Positions 48,082 through 60,023 of a stretch of DNA of 64,000 nucleotides are shown here, in pieces. Location: the NCBI GenBank assembly GCA_003864495.1, contig ML133438.1, positions 372,001 to 436,000 on the forward strand, given 5' to 3'. The translations under genes and the position numbers were made by a program. Within the stretch, counting starts at the first letter, position 1. Each line of letters opens with the position of its first letter. The stretch is from Nemopilema nomurai. Its lineage: Eukaryota > Cnidaria > Scyphozoa > Rhizostomeae > Rhizostomatidae. The notes beneath the pieces were generated by a model, which had not been told where the DNA came from, made no database searches, and was given only the letters and a program-made list of their open reading frames with translations.

Positions 48082-48474
48082 ACGGCATTCAAGTAAGCAA
48101 GTGCCTCGTTTCTTAGGGTCAATAAGTTTGATTCTATTCCATGCATTTTTTGCTATTAATTGTTGATGTTGAAAGTGCAATGTCCTGCACATTCGTAATT
48201 TGCAGCAAAGTAGACGGCATTCAAGTAAGCAAGTGCCTCGTTTCTTAGGGTCAATAAGTTTGATTCTATTCCATGCATTTTTTGCTATTAATTGTTGATG
48301 TTGAAAGTGCAATGTCCTGCACATTCGTAATTTGCAGCAAAGTAGACGGCATTCAAGTAAGCAAGTGCCTCGTTTCTTAGGGTCAATAAGTTTGATTCTA
48401 TTCCATGCATTTTTTGCTATTAATTGTTGATGTTGAAAGTGCAATGTCCTGCACATTCGTAATTTGCAGCAAAG
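48079..48474 (+). repeat. 132-bp tandem repeat, three units, in the 3' UTR intron of CRP3
   Basis: Units 48079-48210, 48211-48342 and 48343-48474 appear identical. Each repeats the stop codon, exon end with donor, and a TTTGCAG acceptor-like end. Confidence 0.95.
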
Positions 48475-48799
48475 TGTGTATGCAAACAATCATTACAACC
48501 AGCTCCTGTTAGAGTTCCTGTCATTGACATTAGATTCCTTCACATTTTAGGTGCTGACACCGGACGTGTGCCTTCGTTGACATTTTAACGAACACTTAAC
48601 CCGCACATTTCTCAAACATGTCACTTTAATTTTTATTTGCTGATATTATTAATCTGGAATTGAACGAAATGCTAGTCTCTCTTTGTTTTGCTTGTTCTTC
48701 TAGATTTAAATGCTTCATTTGGTATTCTGCGATTGCTCAAAAGTATGATAAAACATTTGAAAATAAATAGCTGAGTGACACGCAATGAAAGGTTAATCA

Positions 48800-49923
48800 G
48801 GAACTTTAGCAGGACCAGAACCTGTTTAAAAAATTCTGCTTCTTTAAGATTTATGGCTTGAGAATGAGACTGAGAAAATATTTTTGCTGGAAAAGTTTGT
48901 TTGACTAATTTAACGGGAATCAGAATTGATATATGATATCTAACTCAATTGAATAATAATTTGACACGCATTTAGAATCGATAGATATGGGCACCATTTT
49001 ACCAATGGCGGGCCCTTGAAATTTTCAGCAGTTGTTCAAAACCTTTCTGTATTACTCATGCTTTAGTTGATCAAAGACCTTTAAGAAAAATAAGGCTAGT
49101 CATATCAAGAAATCTGCAAGTTCTTTCTGAGGATATATGAACTTTAAGGGGGTTCTTCTGAATCGATTTGATGGTTCAAATTGTCAATAGCCCGCAGCTT
49201 AAAGGCCACATGATGAGTTTCCAACGTTCTGTAAGATTAAAGCGTAGTTGACGCCAGCTTTCCAAAGTGTTTCCTAAACTACATTTCTTGTCTGCGATGA
49301 ATATGAGAGGAAAACGAGAACCAAGTGGCACAATCGTTAAACATTTTGCCGGCTCTTCGTCACTCAAGCAACGGAACTCCCGGTTTGATAAGGACTCCTT
49401 CTTTAACCACCTTTCAAATAATGGGCTCTTGCTAGGCCCCCTGAAAATTGTGTTTAAAGCTGCAAAATGAAAGTCGTGCTAGCTAGGAATATTCTTTTTC
49501 TAAGGTGGCTGTTTCGTTCAACGTATCCTACCCAAGGAGTTGTGAAAACACGATCTATTGGAAATTGATCTAGGATACTAATGGTGGCTTTATACTGATC
49601 CTGGTCCGTTCTGGCGCTCTTTACAATTGCCCTTTTGCCAAGTACATATTACAAGTTTGTCTCAGTTCTGGTGTTTTTTAGAAAACATGACAATTAAATA
49701 AGTCCCAAATTCATGTAATTTAAATAATTAGGGCCAAATATTCATGTAATTTAAAAGTATCCTGTATTTTAAGTTCCTTTTGACAATCAAATATTCATTC
49801 GTCAGTTCACTAGGGAGGCTATAACAGTAGTTGCCTACATTAATTTAGGCTGCCTAGTCATTGTTTTACAAATGATCTCGATGATAAACCAATCCCTTTC
49901 CCGCTCCTCATACGTCACAATTT
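48800..49923. other. No gene recognised between CRP3 and CRP4
   Basis: AT-rich intergenic sequence with short chance frames only. A short direct repeat ATTCATGTAATTTAAA occurs at about 49710-49755. Confidence 0.45.
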
Positions 49924-50173
49924 TCTGAGCAAGTAAACAACTTGGGTATTGTCATTTAGAATGCCCCAGACGACTAAAAGATTTCCCTTGAGTTTTTACG
50001 CGAAATCCAAGCGCTGCCTCTAGAGCATTCTATCGACCCAGTGTTGCCTATGTAGTTTTCCAAAGGTTTTTTCCCCCCACATACCAACGGATCTCCTTAC
50101 AAAATTCTACAATGATGTTTTGATTCCATAACAAACTGTAATTGCTTTCAAAAGATTTGGCCCTACTCCTGAT

Positions 50174-50230
50174 TATAAATGAGGCTGTTGCAAACGGATT
50201 GGAGCTACTTATCTTTGGGCAGCACTGAAG
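50174..50230 (+). promoter_or_regulatory. TATA box and non-coding exon 1 of CRP4
   Basis: TATAAAT at 50174-50180 and exon end GCAGCACTGAAG|GTAAGT (donor 50231), in a block related to CRP3's promoter. Confidence 0.65.
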
Positions 50231-50423
50231 GTAAGTCATTGAGTTTAATCTTTTTTCAATTTTTTTACGTTGCATGTCATCAAGAATAATAAGATTTCTC
50301 TCCATATTAATCGATTTTTTAGCAATTCTTATTTTTGACAGCTCTCTGTTACCCTTTGGTACACGTCTTGAAATAAGGGTTATAACATTTCAAAAATGGT
50401 TTGATTGCAGGAGGGACGCCAAA

Positions 50424-52017
50424 ATGAAATTCATTGTACTGCTTCTCCTCGGGATCGTGGCATGCGCCTACGGTAAGGCAAATATTTCTAAAGTCTAATT
50501 TCTGTCCTTAACTGCCATTGAACCTTTTCAATGTGTCCTAGATGTGTGTGTTTAGATTCACTCCAAAAGTAGTAACGATATCTTGAAAACAAACTAGTAA
50601 ATGAAGAGTGTTGTGTTCGCTTTTTCAGCCGAGCCACTGCAGCTGGAAGATGCCGAGGGCGTTGACTCTGCACCTTTGGATGATGAAGGCGCTCAGGATT
50701 TCGAAGAAGATGCAGCCGACGATAAAGACGTCCTGAGTGAAGATGAAAGCAAGGAAGACCCTAACGAAGACGAGTCTGACAGTAGCGAAGACACTGAAGT
50801 AGCCGAAGACCAAGGTGATATTTATGTCTTCTCAGGTGCCAATAGCATCTTTCGCCCTTGATTCCTTTTTTCGATTTAGAATTTTCACCCTTTCCAGAGC
50901 TGCAAAAAGTTTTTGACCTTCCTCCAAGCCTGAAATTGATGCTCTCACTCAGCCTTCCTCATTTTAACACAATATATATTTTTACTGGAAAATCTCTCAA
51001 CTGTTATTTGCGAACTATACAAAAGCAGGTACTTAGGGATCTTTTCATATCATTCGTTTATCGCAAGTATCAGGGTCTAACCAGGTTTTCATACAAGGAA
51101 AAGAAGAGAGTAACAAATTAAAAAATAAAAAGGCAGGAAAGGGTTGTGAAGCCAACTACAACTCCAAGAGATGATTTTTAATGGTTCCATGTATTTACTG
51201 ACGATCTACTTCCCACATTTCAGAGCTAGACCATAAGAGCTAGACCAAAAATACACAATTAAATTTTCGTTTACAAAACTTCCCCAATTTTTTACCAAGA
51301 CCATCTACCAAACCAGTTTTGTAGGTGTTCAATGTTTTGCGTCGCTGCCTTTTCCTAGGAGTTCACTGATCTAGAAAAAAATTAATTCGCATAACAAATT
51401 TCTTCTACCGTCAATGCCCTGTCGAGTTTGGTATTCAGGACCCCCACTGATGAGTGGGCTATGGCTACCACCTTTGCAAACAGCTTTTCGTATCTTTTTT
51501 TCAAAGTTTGCCCCCTCCAATTTTTGGCCCTTGATTAATTTTTTCAAAGGATGGCACGAGTCGATGGCACAAAACGTCCTGCTTCATTAATCTTAAGCCT
51601 GTCTTTTCCCTGGCCCATGAAGCTTTGAGTTCTGAATTGCCCCTTCTGTCACCCACGCGTTCTCCTTTCGCAGAGGACCCACGCCGCCGTTCTCGTTATT
51701 GCCGTCTCAACACTGCTCAAAATTGTCTCATGAAGGGAAAACGTACCATCTGCCCCTGTTTCTGCCCAAAGTTCACTGTCCGCAGATGTAGGACAATTCG
51801 CAGGTGTGTCAAGGGAACCCGCCTCTGCACAACCTTGTTCAAGTGCAGGTGCACAAGGAGGTACTGTTCAACGAGGCGGATGTTCAGCTGCAGGTTTTGC
51901 AAGCATGTCCACAGGCGATTTTCCTGCTCCAGGCGGTGCAATTGCAAATGTCCGCGCGGGTACAAGCGCATTTGCTTCTTTTTTGCCTGCCGTTGTGTAA
52001 AAAGCCGCTGTGGTTAG
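50424..52017 (+). CDS. CRP4: secreted cysteine/arginine-rich peptide precursor, divergent member
   Basis: Coding exons 50424-50472, 50629-50814 and 51674-52017 (49+186+344 nt, 192 residues), phase 1 introns. Signal peptide identical to the others; pro-segment nearly so (SKEDP, TEVAED). The mature region (after EDPRRR) has 21 cysteines, with CPCFC, FTVRRCRTIRRC, KCRCTRRYC and CNCKC but many replacements and an FFFACRC segment near the end. Intron 3 is longer and, after its first ~27 bases, unrelated to that of CRP1-3. The exon ends ACGACTTCAG|GTAAGG (donor 52028); the 3' exon starts at 52267 and has AATAAA at 52307-52312. There is no 132-bp repeat. This may be the oldest-separated copy. Confidence 0.78.
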
Positions 52018-52306
52018 ACGACTTCAGGTAAGGGCGATCCGTGTTCCTTAAAGTTGGATATTTAAACTTAAAAAACTTGCAGAGGGTATCCTTCATTTTT
52101 TGACTCAAACAATGGAAAGAGTTATGTTCTGCCCGTTCATATAGAGCAGCCAAGTGCTATAGAAGGGTGCCATCTTTTGTTTCTTGCTAGACGTGGTCTT
52201 GATCTGACATTAGTGACACTATGCTACAAGTAACTGCTAGTGACAATTTTTCTTTTTACATTTTAGCTGCTGACATCAGACGCCGGCCTTCATTGACATT
52301 CTACCG

Positions 52307-52312
52307 AATAAA
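52307..52312 (+). terminator. Poly(A) signal of CRP4
   Basis: AATAAA 40 bases into the non-coding last exon, the clearest poly(A) signal in the family. Confidence 0.6.
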
Positions 52313-52519
52313 CCTATTGTCAAATGTCTTGTCTTTCATTTGCTAATATTTAAATGCGGGAAATTGTGTCTTTTTTTGGCTTGTCTTTCCTTTTAGATTA
52401 TGTTGCTCCATTTGTATCCTTGAGTGATTTCCAAAACATATCACTAGATATATAGATTTAATTGGCACGACAGGCAACACATAAATAAGATCGGTTTGGA
52501 AGCAAAATTTTAAAAATGG

Positions 52520-53492
52520 ATAGAGGCTGATTTAATACCAAATCTATTTAATTCCATACCAAACATACCTTTTTTACGCGAGATTTCTGACTTTGGTATG
52601 AGGCTAGCATTCTAGTATATGTAGACACACCAGCTTTGTTAAATTACGGGAATCAGATTGACACTAGATTGACAAATGACAAATGGAAAACGATGACAAA
52701 ATGCATGATTTTGTGGCATGATACTAGTTTTAGCAACTTCTGCAAGGCGGTTTCTTTTAACTATAAGGGAAGGAAGAGTTGTATTGTTGCACTATTCAGA
52801 AATCAGAAAATGCATGCCCGGCAAATGGGTTTGTAGAAACGGGTAGTATATGGGTTTCTACTGCCTGCGTTGCTCAATCTCTATGGACGATCCGAGCCAA
52901 AAGTCGTAAACACGGAGCCAGTTGCCTGTTGTATTCTTCAGCTCTGATTCTGACTGGCTCATCCGAAATTCACAATTATAGTTATACTTCTTCACTAAAA
53001 AAAGATTGGCTGACAAATGATATGTGAGGATGATGAAATGATGATGTAATCAGAATAGAAAAGTCCAGGTGGAGGAGCAAAAAAAGGTGCATCAGCATGA
53101 CGTGGCAATGCAAAGTAAACAAACGAGTCAATACAAGGTCAGGTGCCCTTTCATAGCTTATAAGCGTTCCCCTATTCTGTTTGCTGTGTAACTAAAACAG
53201 TCCTTAGATTTATAAGAAATTAGTTGGTTTACAAATTGGAGAGCAGTAATGGAGATTTTTTATTAATTTATTATCCCCTAATTCCTTCACAACCACCCAA
53301 GGCGGTCTGGAAAGCCCCTCTAAAACCTAGTGAAAGGTTTTAGAAATCTGGTTGGAACTTAAAACCTTGATGAGTGTGGCCTTAAAAACGTTTAAATCCC
53401 TTGAAGATGCTTCCTATTTCCTCGTTTCGAGGACTCCAGTTTCACGCAGATGAAAATAAACATTCGGAATCAGTTACTCTAGAGATTGGCAA
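52520..53492. other. No gene recognised
   Basis: Short chance frames only; no repeat structure recognised. Confidence 0.4.
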
Positions 53493-53624
53493 CGAGGGGT
53501 AATTCACTCTTTCAAATAGCGTACGAGATTTCCATGAAAACAAAAGGATTTCTAAGGATTTTTGATAAAACAATAGGATCTTCACAAAAGGTGTACGAGA
53601 TTTTTTGGTCTGATTTGCCCCTCG
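53493..53624. mobile_element. 132-bp MITE, copy 2
   Basis: Same inverted ends (CGAGGGGTAATTCACTC / TGATTTGCCCCTCG) and interior as 19320-19453, with scattered substitutions. Confidence 0.75.
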
Positions 53625-53974
53625 GATTGAAAAGTGGCTTTTCAAGTTTAAATACGACTTAATACGACTTAATAAGTTTAATTATTCACTAGTCTAATCG
53701 AAAATTAAACAAAGAATACTATTAGTAGTTGCTTTGAAAAGGAGTATGCACCAGAGACTCTTAACAAAACAAGCGGAGCAGAATCTTTAAAACATTTTTT
53801 AAACGACACCAAAAGTATATTTTTTATAAATGGCAGTGAAAATAAATCAGAATCAATTGGAGCAATTTTCAGTACTGTTGCCTAAATTGTAAAAAATTGA
53901 CCTTGCGGCCATATACCTCTTTTGGGTATCATCGTCTCATTGCCAATCAGGCCTGGTCATGGGCTCCGACGTGG

Positions 53975-54097
53975 AAAAGTGGAGGGGCCAAGGAAGATTT
54001 TAACATAACGACAAAAGATATTTAGAAAAGCTCTATTGTTTTACAAAAAAGTGCGGGGGCCATGGCCCTCCCGGCCCCCCCTTCGTCGGAGGCCCTG
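53975..54097 (-). repeat. Dispersed repeat, copy 2
   Basis: Reverse complement of 34838-34959, including AAGATATTTAGAAAAGCTC and CTTCGTCGGAGGCC. Confidence 0.8.
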
Positions 54098-54452
54098 CTG
54101 ATCCTTCAGAGATGTTTTTAGAATTCGATTCTTGCACATGGCATTGATTAATACCAGACAGCATGCTGAGAAGTACAGAACCCACTGGTTTCTTGGCCGT
54201 GGTTTTCTAAAGAAGGAAGAGGGTGGTAAGTGGTTGTGTAGTCCTCTCTAAAAGTTCCCCGCTGTTAGTATTACTACTGGACGATGTGGTGACACTTGTT
54301 TTGACAAACACAATCAACAGGGCCAATGCTCTCCCAACATGGTGAGTGACAACGTAAAGAATTCAAATAAACCTGATTTCATGGAGCCTTGCGACGCAAC
54401 ACAAATGAGATATTCCCATATGGACAAACAAAGGGATAAGCATATTGTCTAA

Positions 54453-54799
54453 AACAAGAGAGCAATAATTAGACCTTCATGCAAAGTGGGATTTGAACTT
54501 GTGCCTAGCCAACACATTAGGGAATTCCTGGCACCGAAGATCGAAATGCCTTCTTTGGAGAATGATGGGAAGGTTGAAACTGATTTGGATTCGTATGTTG
54601 TTATTGAGACACCATCGCCGGCTCCGAAGCATAGAAAACCAACAAATGTTAAAGGGATTGGTTCTCCCTCACCACGGGCCTTGAGAGCCAGGCGAATGAG
54701 GGCATTCACAACAGTTGCAGACCGAGATGCGCTTGTTAACAGCATCGACTTGGGTCGGATCAGCCAGCGCTTGACACCGAATTTCCGTAACAGTTTACG
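54453..54799 (+). CDS. Orphan coding exon, function unknown
   Basis: Open from after a TAA at 54450 to a good donor ACG|GTGAGT at 54800. It reads IIRPSCKVGFELVPSQHIRE, SYVVIETPSPAPKHRKP and ALRARRMRAFTTVADRDALV. The non-random composition and donor suggest a real exon; the frame has no ATG near its start, so an upstream exon would be needed. A possible tiny exon (AACAG|GGCC...AACATG|GTGAGT, about 54319-54339) lies upstream. No family was recognised and no downstream exon was found. Confidence 0.35.
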
Positions 54800-57696
54800 G
54801 TGAGTACTTGTTGTAATACAATAGAAGTCTGATATCACCTCTGCATGTGGAAAGAAATATTGCTGGAGAATTGTCCGAAACATCGTTTGCTCTTTTGCTC
54901 CACGGGAGCAGTGCAAGGTCTATTTTAAGGTCAGAAGGTCAAAGGTCAGGAATACAGTGTGCGTTTTGTCATGTGATTCTTGTTTGTCTGCAGCCTTGAA
55001 GCTCGCTGTTTGGGTCACTGAGCGATCCTGCCAATCTTTATAAGCTAACGTAATCTAGAAAGAGCTTTCCCTCCAAAATGCGATGTTTCATTTACGTCGA
55101 CCGCCTGAACTCTTATTATAAATCCTAATTTTCGCAGAGTCCAGAAAACGTTACTACCATCCTCTGGCTGCAGTTTTACGTTACCCAACCTAAAACATTG
55201 TTTGGCATAGAAATTGCAAGTAGACATTCCCCAAGTGTGACATTAATAGGCAAAGCCTTCCTCCGGCTCCAATCCGTGGAGCTGTCAATTTTTCTGGACT
55301 CTGAATTTTTTAATTCTTTTTGCAAGATGACAGAAAATTACCAAAATTTTTCTTTCAGCAAGATAAAGATACTTTAAACAGCAATTGAAGTTTGTAATTG
55401 ATACTTACGGTGATTTTGTTTCGCTGCCTCGTTTATATATTGCGTTGTTCTAAAAAGAAGTCGAGCAGCCGACTGCCTTTCAATCAAAAGTATGCACAAT
55501 CAATCCTTAAACATTTTAAGTTTCACTCGCAGTCATGTCTCCTTTGGAAAGAATAAATTGCAATTTCGTTCCATTTTTATCTGTTGATCCACAAAAATGC
55601 ACCCCTCTAATAATCAGCCTCCATCTAATCTCCTTGTTTTGTGCCGATGTAAACAGAAAATATTTATTTTCCGGTGGGATTGACTTATTCATGAAGCATT
55701 TGACCAATTTAACATTAATATTTACTGAGAAGCCTGCAACAAGAGGAGAGGGTTGCAGCAGCTTTCCTCGTGCCCAGTGACACATTTGCCCATGGGGGGT
55801 CAAGGGCCCCCCTGTGGTTCTTAATTCTAGGGGGCCGCTTCGAAAATTTTGTTAAGCCTACACAAAATGCTGTTAATGAAGTGGGTAGCATAAAACGAAC
55901 TTTTTTGGAATATTTTAGGGATCCATTAACTTCGGGCCCAGGGCCAAGGCAGTCGTAAATCCGGCCCTGCTTCTTCCTTGAGCAAAAAATGTCAATACTT
56001 CCATCTTGCTACTGTTTCGCTTCTTCCTTTATGGTTATCCCTCGTTGCCCTGTATATAAAGGCAGGCATCCCTGAAATTCACGCTTTCTTCTTGAATAAA
56101 TTCTTAATGAATACATGGACTGATACAAGATGTGCCGAGACGCATCTGATCTGACTATCATGGCAGGAATCACCATTCAAACTCTTCTGAGCCAATCTGC
56201 TCTCTTCGCCATTTAAGCTCAATCACATAGTGAGTAGAACGAGTTTACGTGTATTATGGCAGCAGGCCAACAAACTTTATGCAAAATTGAGCCCAACCAA
56301 CCATCTCCAAAGGTATTGCTCCCGCTTGGAGCTGTTAAAGGGTTTAGCTAGGTACACCGTCTCCGATAGTTTAAACAAACTGGGGTTTCCAGAATTTCAC
56401 GTACCGCCATATTTGAGAAAGGATCCGCCTATTTGAGAAAGGATCCGAGTACGATGGTTTTGACAAAGGTTTCACCAACACCTCACGCAATGGAAAATGC
56501 GAAGTTGAGATTGAGCAATGAAGGCGAGAAAAAAAGTGACAAGGAAAAAGAAAGGAAGTAAACGGCAGAGGACGTGAGCAGAAATGAAGGGAAATGCACT
56601 TTAGAGAAGAATAGAGAGATGGAAAAGCCGGCCACGTGAGACATGCCAGATTTGAAACAAAAGTCCACAGAAGCACTTGATATTAAAAAGGAGGGTTTGA
56701 CAATACAAAGAGAAAAGGAAAAAGGGCAGGGGTGTATGAATGAAGAAGAATTTTAGGAGAGATAATCAACAAGGAAGATTCAGCAAGTTAAGCTTCTTTG
56801 ACCTCCACCATGTTGTTTTTCAAAAATTTAATGTATCAGCATTTGTAAGAAGTTGTGAAACAGGCAAGTTTGCAAGTGTTTTTTAAGAACAACTTAAATA
56901 TTTTTGGCAGAGAGAGATATTGAATGATTTGAAATTTTGATGGTTATGCTTTACTGAACGGCCTTATCGACTCATCTGCTCGGAAAGAGAAAAAAACAGG
57001 TCCTTGAATTTGCAAGGGTGCGGTAATGTGTGTAAAATTCAAAGATTTTCACATTGGAAGTTGGTGGCCTAACATTTCCAAAAACAACTGATCGGTTTCT
57101 AAAGCAATTTGTCGATTTTGATTGCTGTACGGCTCCTTGTAAGGATTTCTGCGGAGGAGAAAGCTGCATCTATACAAGAATCAGTTGTTTGGCCTCATAA
57201 CGACGTCAATAGACCTGAAGTTGATGCGTGTGTTTCTTGGCAATGGGCAACGAATCTCGTGTTTGCACTTCACATTAGACAGCTATGTTTACATTTGGCT
57301 CTTATCTTTTCGCCTATATTGCTATGCTAATAATCCGGTCATTTAATCGAATTAATCTGAGGCCAAAGAGTATGAAAATATTTGACAACCAGGACACTGC
57401 TATAAAGCATTCTTTTGAAATCGGGCAAAATTCTGGCACGGTAAATCGTCGTCCTTTAATCTTACACAAAAAACTACGCGGAGCCATTTCTGAAATGATA
57501 ATCGCGCGAACGGTTGTTTTCGATTCTGTTAAAGGTGCGACAAAACTTCGATTTCCAGTAACAAAGTAACTGCACGTATATACAGGGCGTAGCCCCCTTG
57601 TCGATGCAACATTGCCGATCTGAAGACATCCAAATTTCTAAGAATTTCAAATTTAGTTGATTGCTTGAGGCGAATGGGCGATTGATCTACACAGAA
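54800..57696. other. No firm gene; orphan transposon end
   Basis: GGCAGTCGTAAATCCGGCCCTG at about 55948-55969 looks like a hAT-type transposon end, but no partner was found. A direct duplication TATTTGAGAAAGGATCCG occurs at 56409-56447. The frame 57285-57569 (95 codons, +) is open but shows no recognisable domain. Confidence 0.4.
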
Positions 57697-58092
57697 ATGT
57701 CTATGGATAATTACCGAGTAGCCAGTCTGAGAAAGAAAAAATTCTCTCGGGAGGTCGATATACAGGAAGAAACGGTTAGGCCGACATTACGGCGTTCAAT
57801 AAAGAAAAGAACATCTGTGCTGGACGAAGGAAGCACGTACGTCCAAAGAGTCTTGAATCGACGCAATGCGACACATCTTTGGGATTATCTGGGACAGTCC
57901 TACCCTGAAGTGCGTCGAAGGTTAGTGAATGCAGGCCGCATCTTTGCAGGCAGTTGTTTGGTAATGACATGGCAATTAGTGCGTGTCACAATTTTCTGCT
58001 TTGTATATTTGCCACTTATACCTGCAATAGTTTGGGTGGAAGACAAATATCCAAGTACTGCAACAAGACGATACTCTCTCAAGGTGAAGTGA
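57697..58092 (+). CDS. Small single-exon membrane protein, function unknown
   Basis: ATG at 57697 (MSMDNYRVASLRKKKFS) to TGA 58090-58092 gives 131 residues. An in-frame TGA at 57658-57660 closes the frame upstream. Residues 1-80 are highly basic (RRSIKKRTS, EVRRRLVNAG). Residues about 83-114 are hydrophobic (SCLVMTWQLVRVTIFCFVYLPLIPAIVWV), enough for one or two membrane passes, followed by a short basic tail. AATAAA at 58093-58098 directly follows the stop, unusually close. The family is not recognised. The codon use looks real, but a chance frame is not excluded. Confidence 0.5.
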   Translation: MSMDNYRVASLRKKKFSREVDIQEETVRPTLRRSIKKRTSVLDEGSTYVQRVLNRRNATHLWDYLGQSYPEVRRRLVNAGRIFAGSCLVMTWQLVRVTIFCFVYLPLIPAIVWVEDKYPSTATRRYSLKVK

Positions 58093-58098
58093 AATAAA

Positions 58099-60023
58099 TG
58101 GTAGTGAAAATGGAAGAAATTTTTGAAATCGTAAATGGGTGTTGTGAGCTTCATTTCCACATCGCCTCAACAAGATATAATGAGAAGTTGAATTCCTTTT
58201 GGTTCCGTTGTCTCTTTCAATGCATTCATATTCCGCCTAAATTGATAAACAAATCTACAGTAATGTACAGGGGCACTGGGTGGCTCCTGGCTTCAATTCA
58301 TTGTAAAGGACCCCATATCGAAGAGCATTTCGGAATCTTCTCAGCATCCACCTATCTAAATCGCCCTTTCTGTTAATTACGATCTAATTTAATGTTGTTG
58401 AACTTTCGTCACCGTTATGCCTTCAGTCTTCGGTTGCGGCAAAGCGGCCTATTGCCGTCGCCATTTTGTGCTGCGCAGCTTTCTGCAATTGATCCCCGTG
58501 CTGAAGCGTTGTGGCCATTCTTCTCTGACCTGTGTTCTAGACGGCCTAATTTCAAATTCAATCACAAATGCTATACTGTGATGCCTTACTGATTTCAAAG
58601 CGGTGATGGACTGCATACAAATTTCCGTCATACTAGTGTTGTTATTTTGCTTGGTTGATACATCTGTTTTAGTTATTTACTTCGATTTAGTAAATAATAA
58701 TTTCTAATTGTATTTTATCTAGCATCTTCATTTGTAATTAGTTTTTGCTGATTCTTATTAAAAATTTTGTATAACTTTAAAGTGAAGCTGAACTTACCGG
58801 GCCGTCTCATTAAAGCAATTTAATTTCTGATAAGCGCAAACAAAGAATTAGTATTTGAGTATTTTGATGACCACAGACGAACCGGTATCTAAGACTAACA
58901 ATTATTCATGGCCTTTCAATCTAGCAATATGAGGCCAATTCCAAATAATTACTCGGGGATTCAGCTACACATCGCACGAAAAGATTGTTCCCATTTCATT
59001 AAATTGAAGCTTAGAGAAGAAAACAAAGAATATACGTACACACCTAATAGATTCACGTCTTTGAGTCACGGGTTGCCGTGTAGTTTCTCTGCATCTCATA
59101 TCTGGCTAGGACATGTTGACACCACCTTCGTTTGGTTCCAGGCTCCAAGTTGCTGAAAGGCAGCAGAACGCACATCACGACGCAGAGCAACATGTGACGA
59201 CGCCACGGTTGCGGCCGTTCCAATCATGCGACGCAATCAGAAACGCAAGACGCCTACGGTCAGTCACTATTGACAGCGTTAGTGCTTCGGTGAGTGTTTC
59301 TTGTGTCTACACTGTCTTTGATTTGTATCTAGACAACTTGGGACTGCAATTCGGGGAGGAAGGTTTAGTTCTTCTTGTGACGATGTGCTTAAAAGACCCT
59401 GAGACAAAAGTGTATAATCAACAAAAACTACCTCTCTTCTAAAATCTAATACATTTTCTCGGCCAAATAGAGAAAACACCCGCATAGAAAGCCATCCAAC
59501 AATAACGCATAAAACATGTTTTATTCGTTTGGCGACCATGTTTTACGATATTTTACATCAAATATTTCGTATATCACAACTGTTGTTCTTACGTTTGGTC
59601 AACTATTCAATCATCTCTTTGACTTGCGCACGCGCTTTGAGCTAAGAAATCCAAGGCATCCTGGGTAATTTGATACAAAGATCCGGTCCCAGACTCTTGT
59701 CAGCGCAAGACGGCCCAAATTGTTTCATTCGTTGGACTATGTCATAAAACATCGTCTAACAATTTTTATGCAACAATTCTTGATGTTGTTATGCAAGCTT
59801 TTTATTTGTTGGGTTAGCCTTGAATTATCTTAGTGACTCAAGACAGTTTTGACCGCCATTGTATACTGCAACATTATGCTCAAGATACATATACAATCTC
59901 GTATCAAAAATATTCGAATTTTGAATATAAACGAATTTTGAATTTCGAAAAATACTTCCAGTTATTTACAGAAGCCCCCCTCGTTTCATGCTTCAACTTT
60001 TGCCCATGTGTTAATACAGCAGA
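58099..60023. other. No gene recognised
   Basis: Several 60-110 codon frames on both strands show no recognisable domain. CTCGTATCAAAAATATTCGAA at about 59898 has an inverted partner near 62010, an outlying part of the palindrome described next. Confidence 0.4.

Noticed and set aside
54449..54916. Minus-strand 155-codon frame opposite the orphan exon
   Set aside because: The plus-strand reading has a better donor and composition; the minus frame shows no domain. Only one can be right and I judged the plus strand more likely.
55948..55969. hAT-like end CAGGGCCGGATTTACGACTGCC on the minus strand
   Set aside because: No partner end found; CAGGGCCGGACTTTAG near 62668 is too different and is not in inverted orientation at a sensible distance.
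59113..59442. 109-codon plus-strand frame
   Set aside because: No recognisable domain, no start context, and overlapping frames on the other strand; treated as chance.
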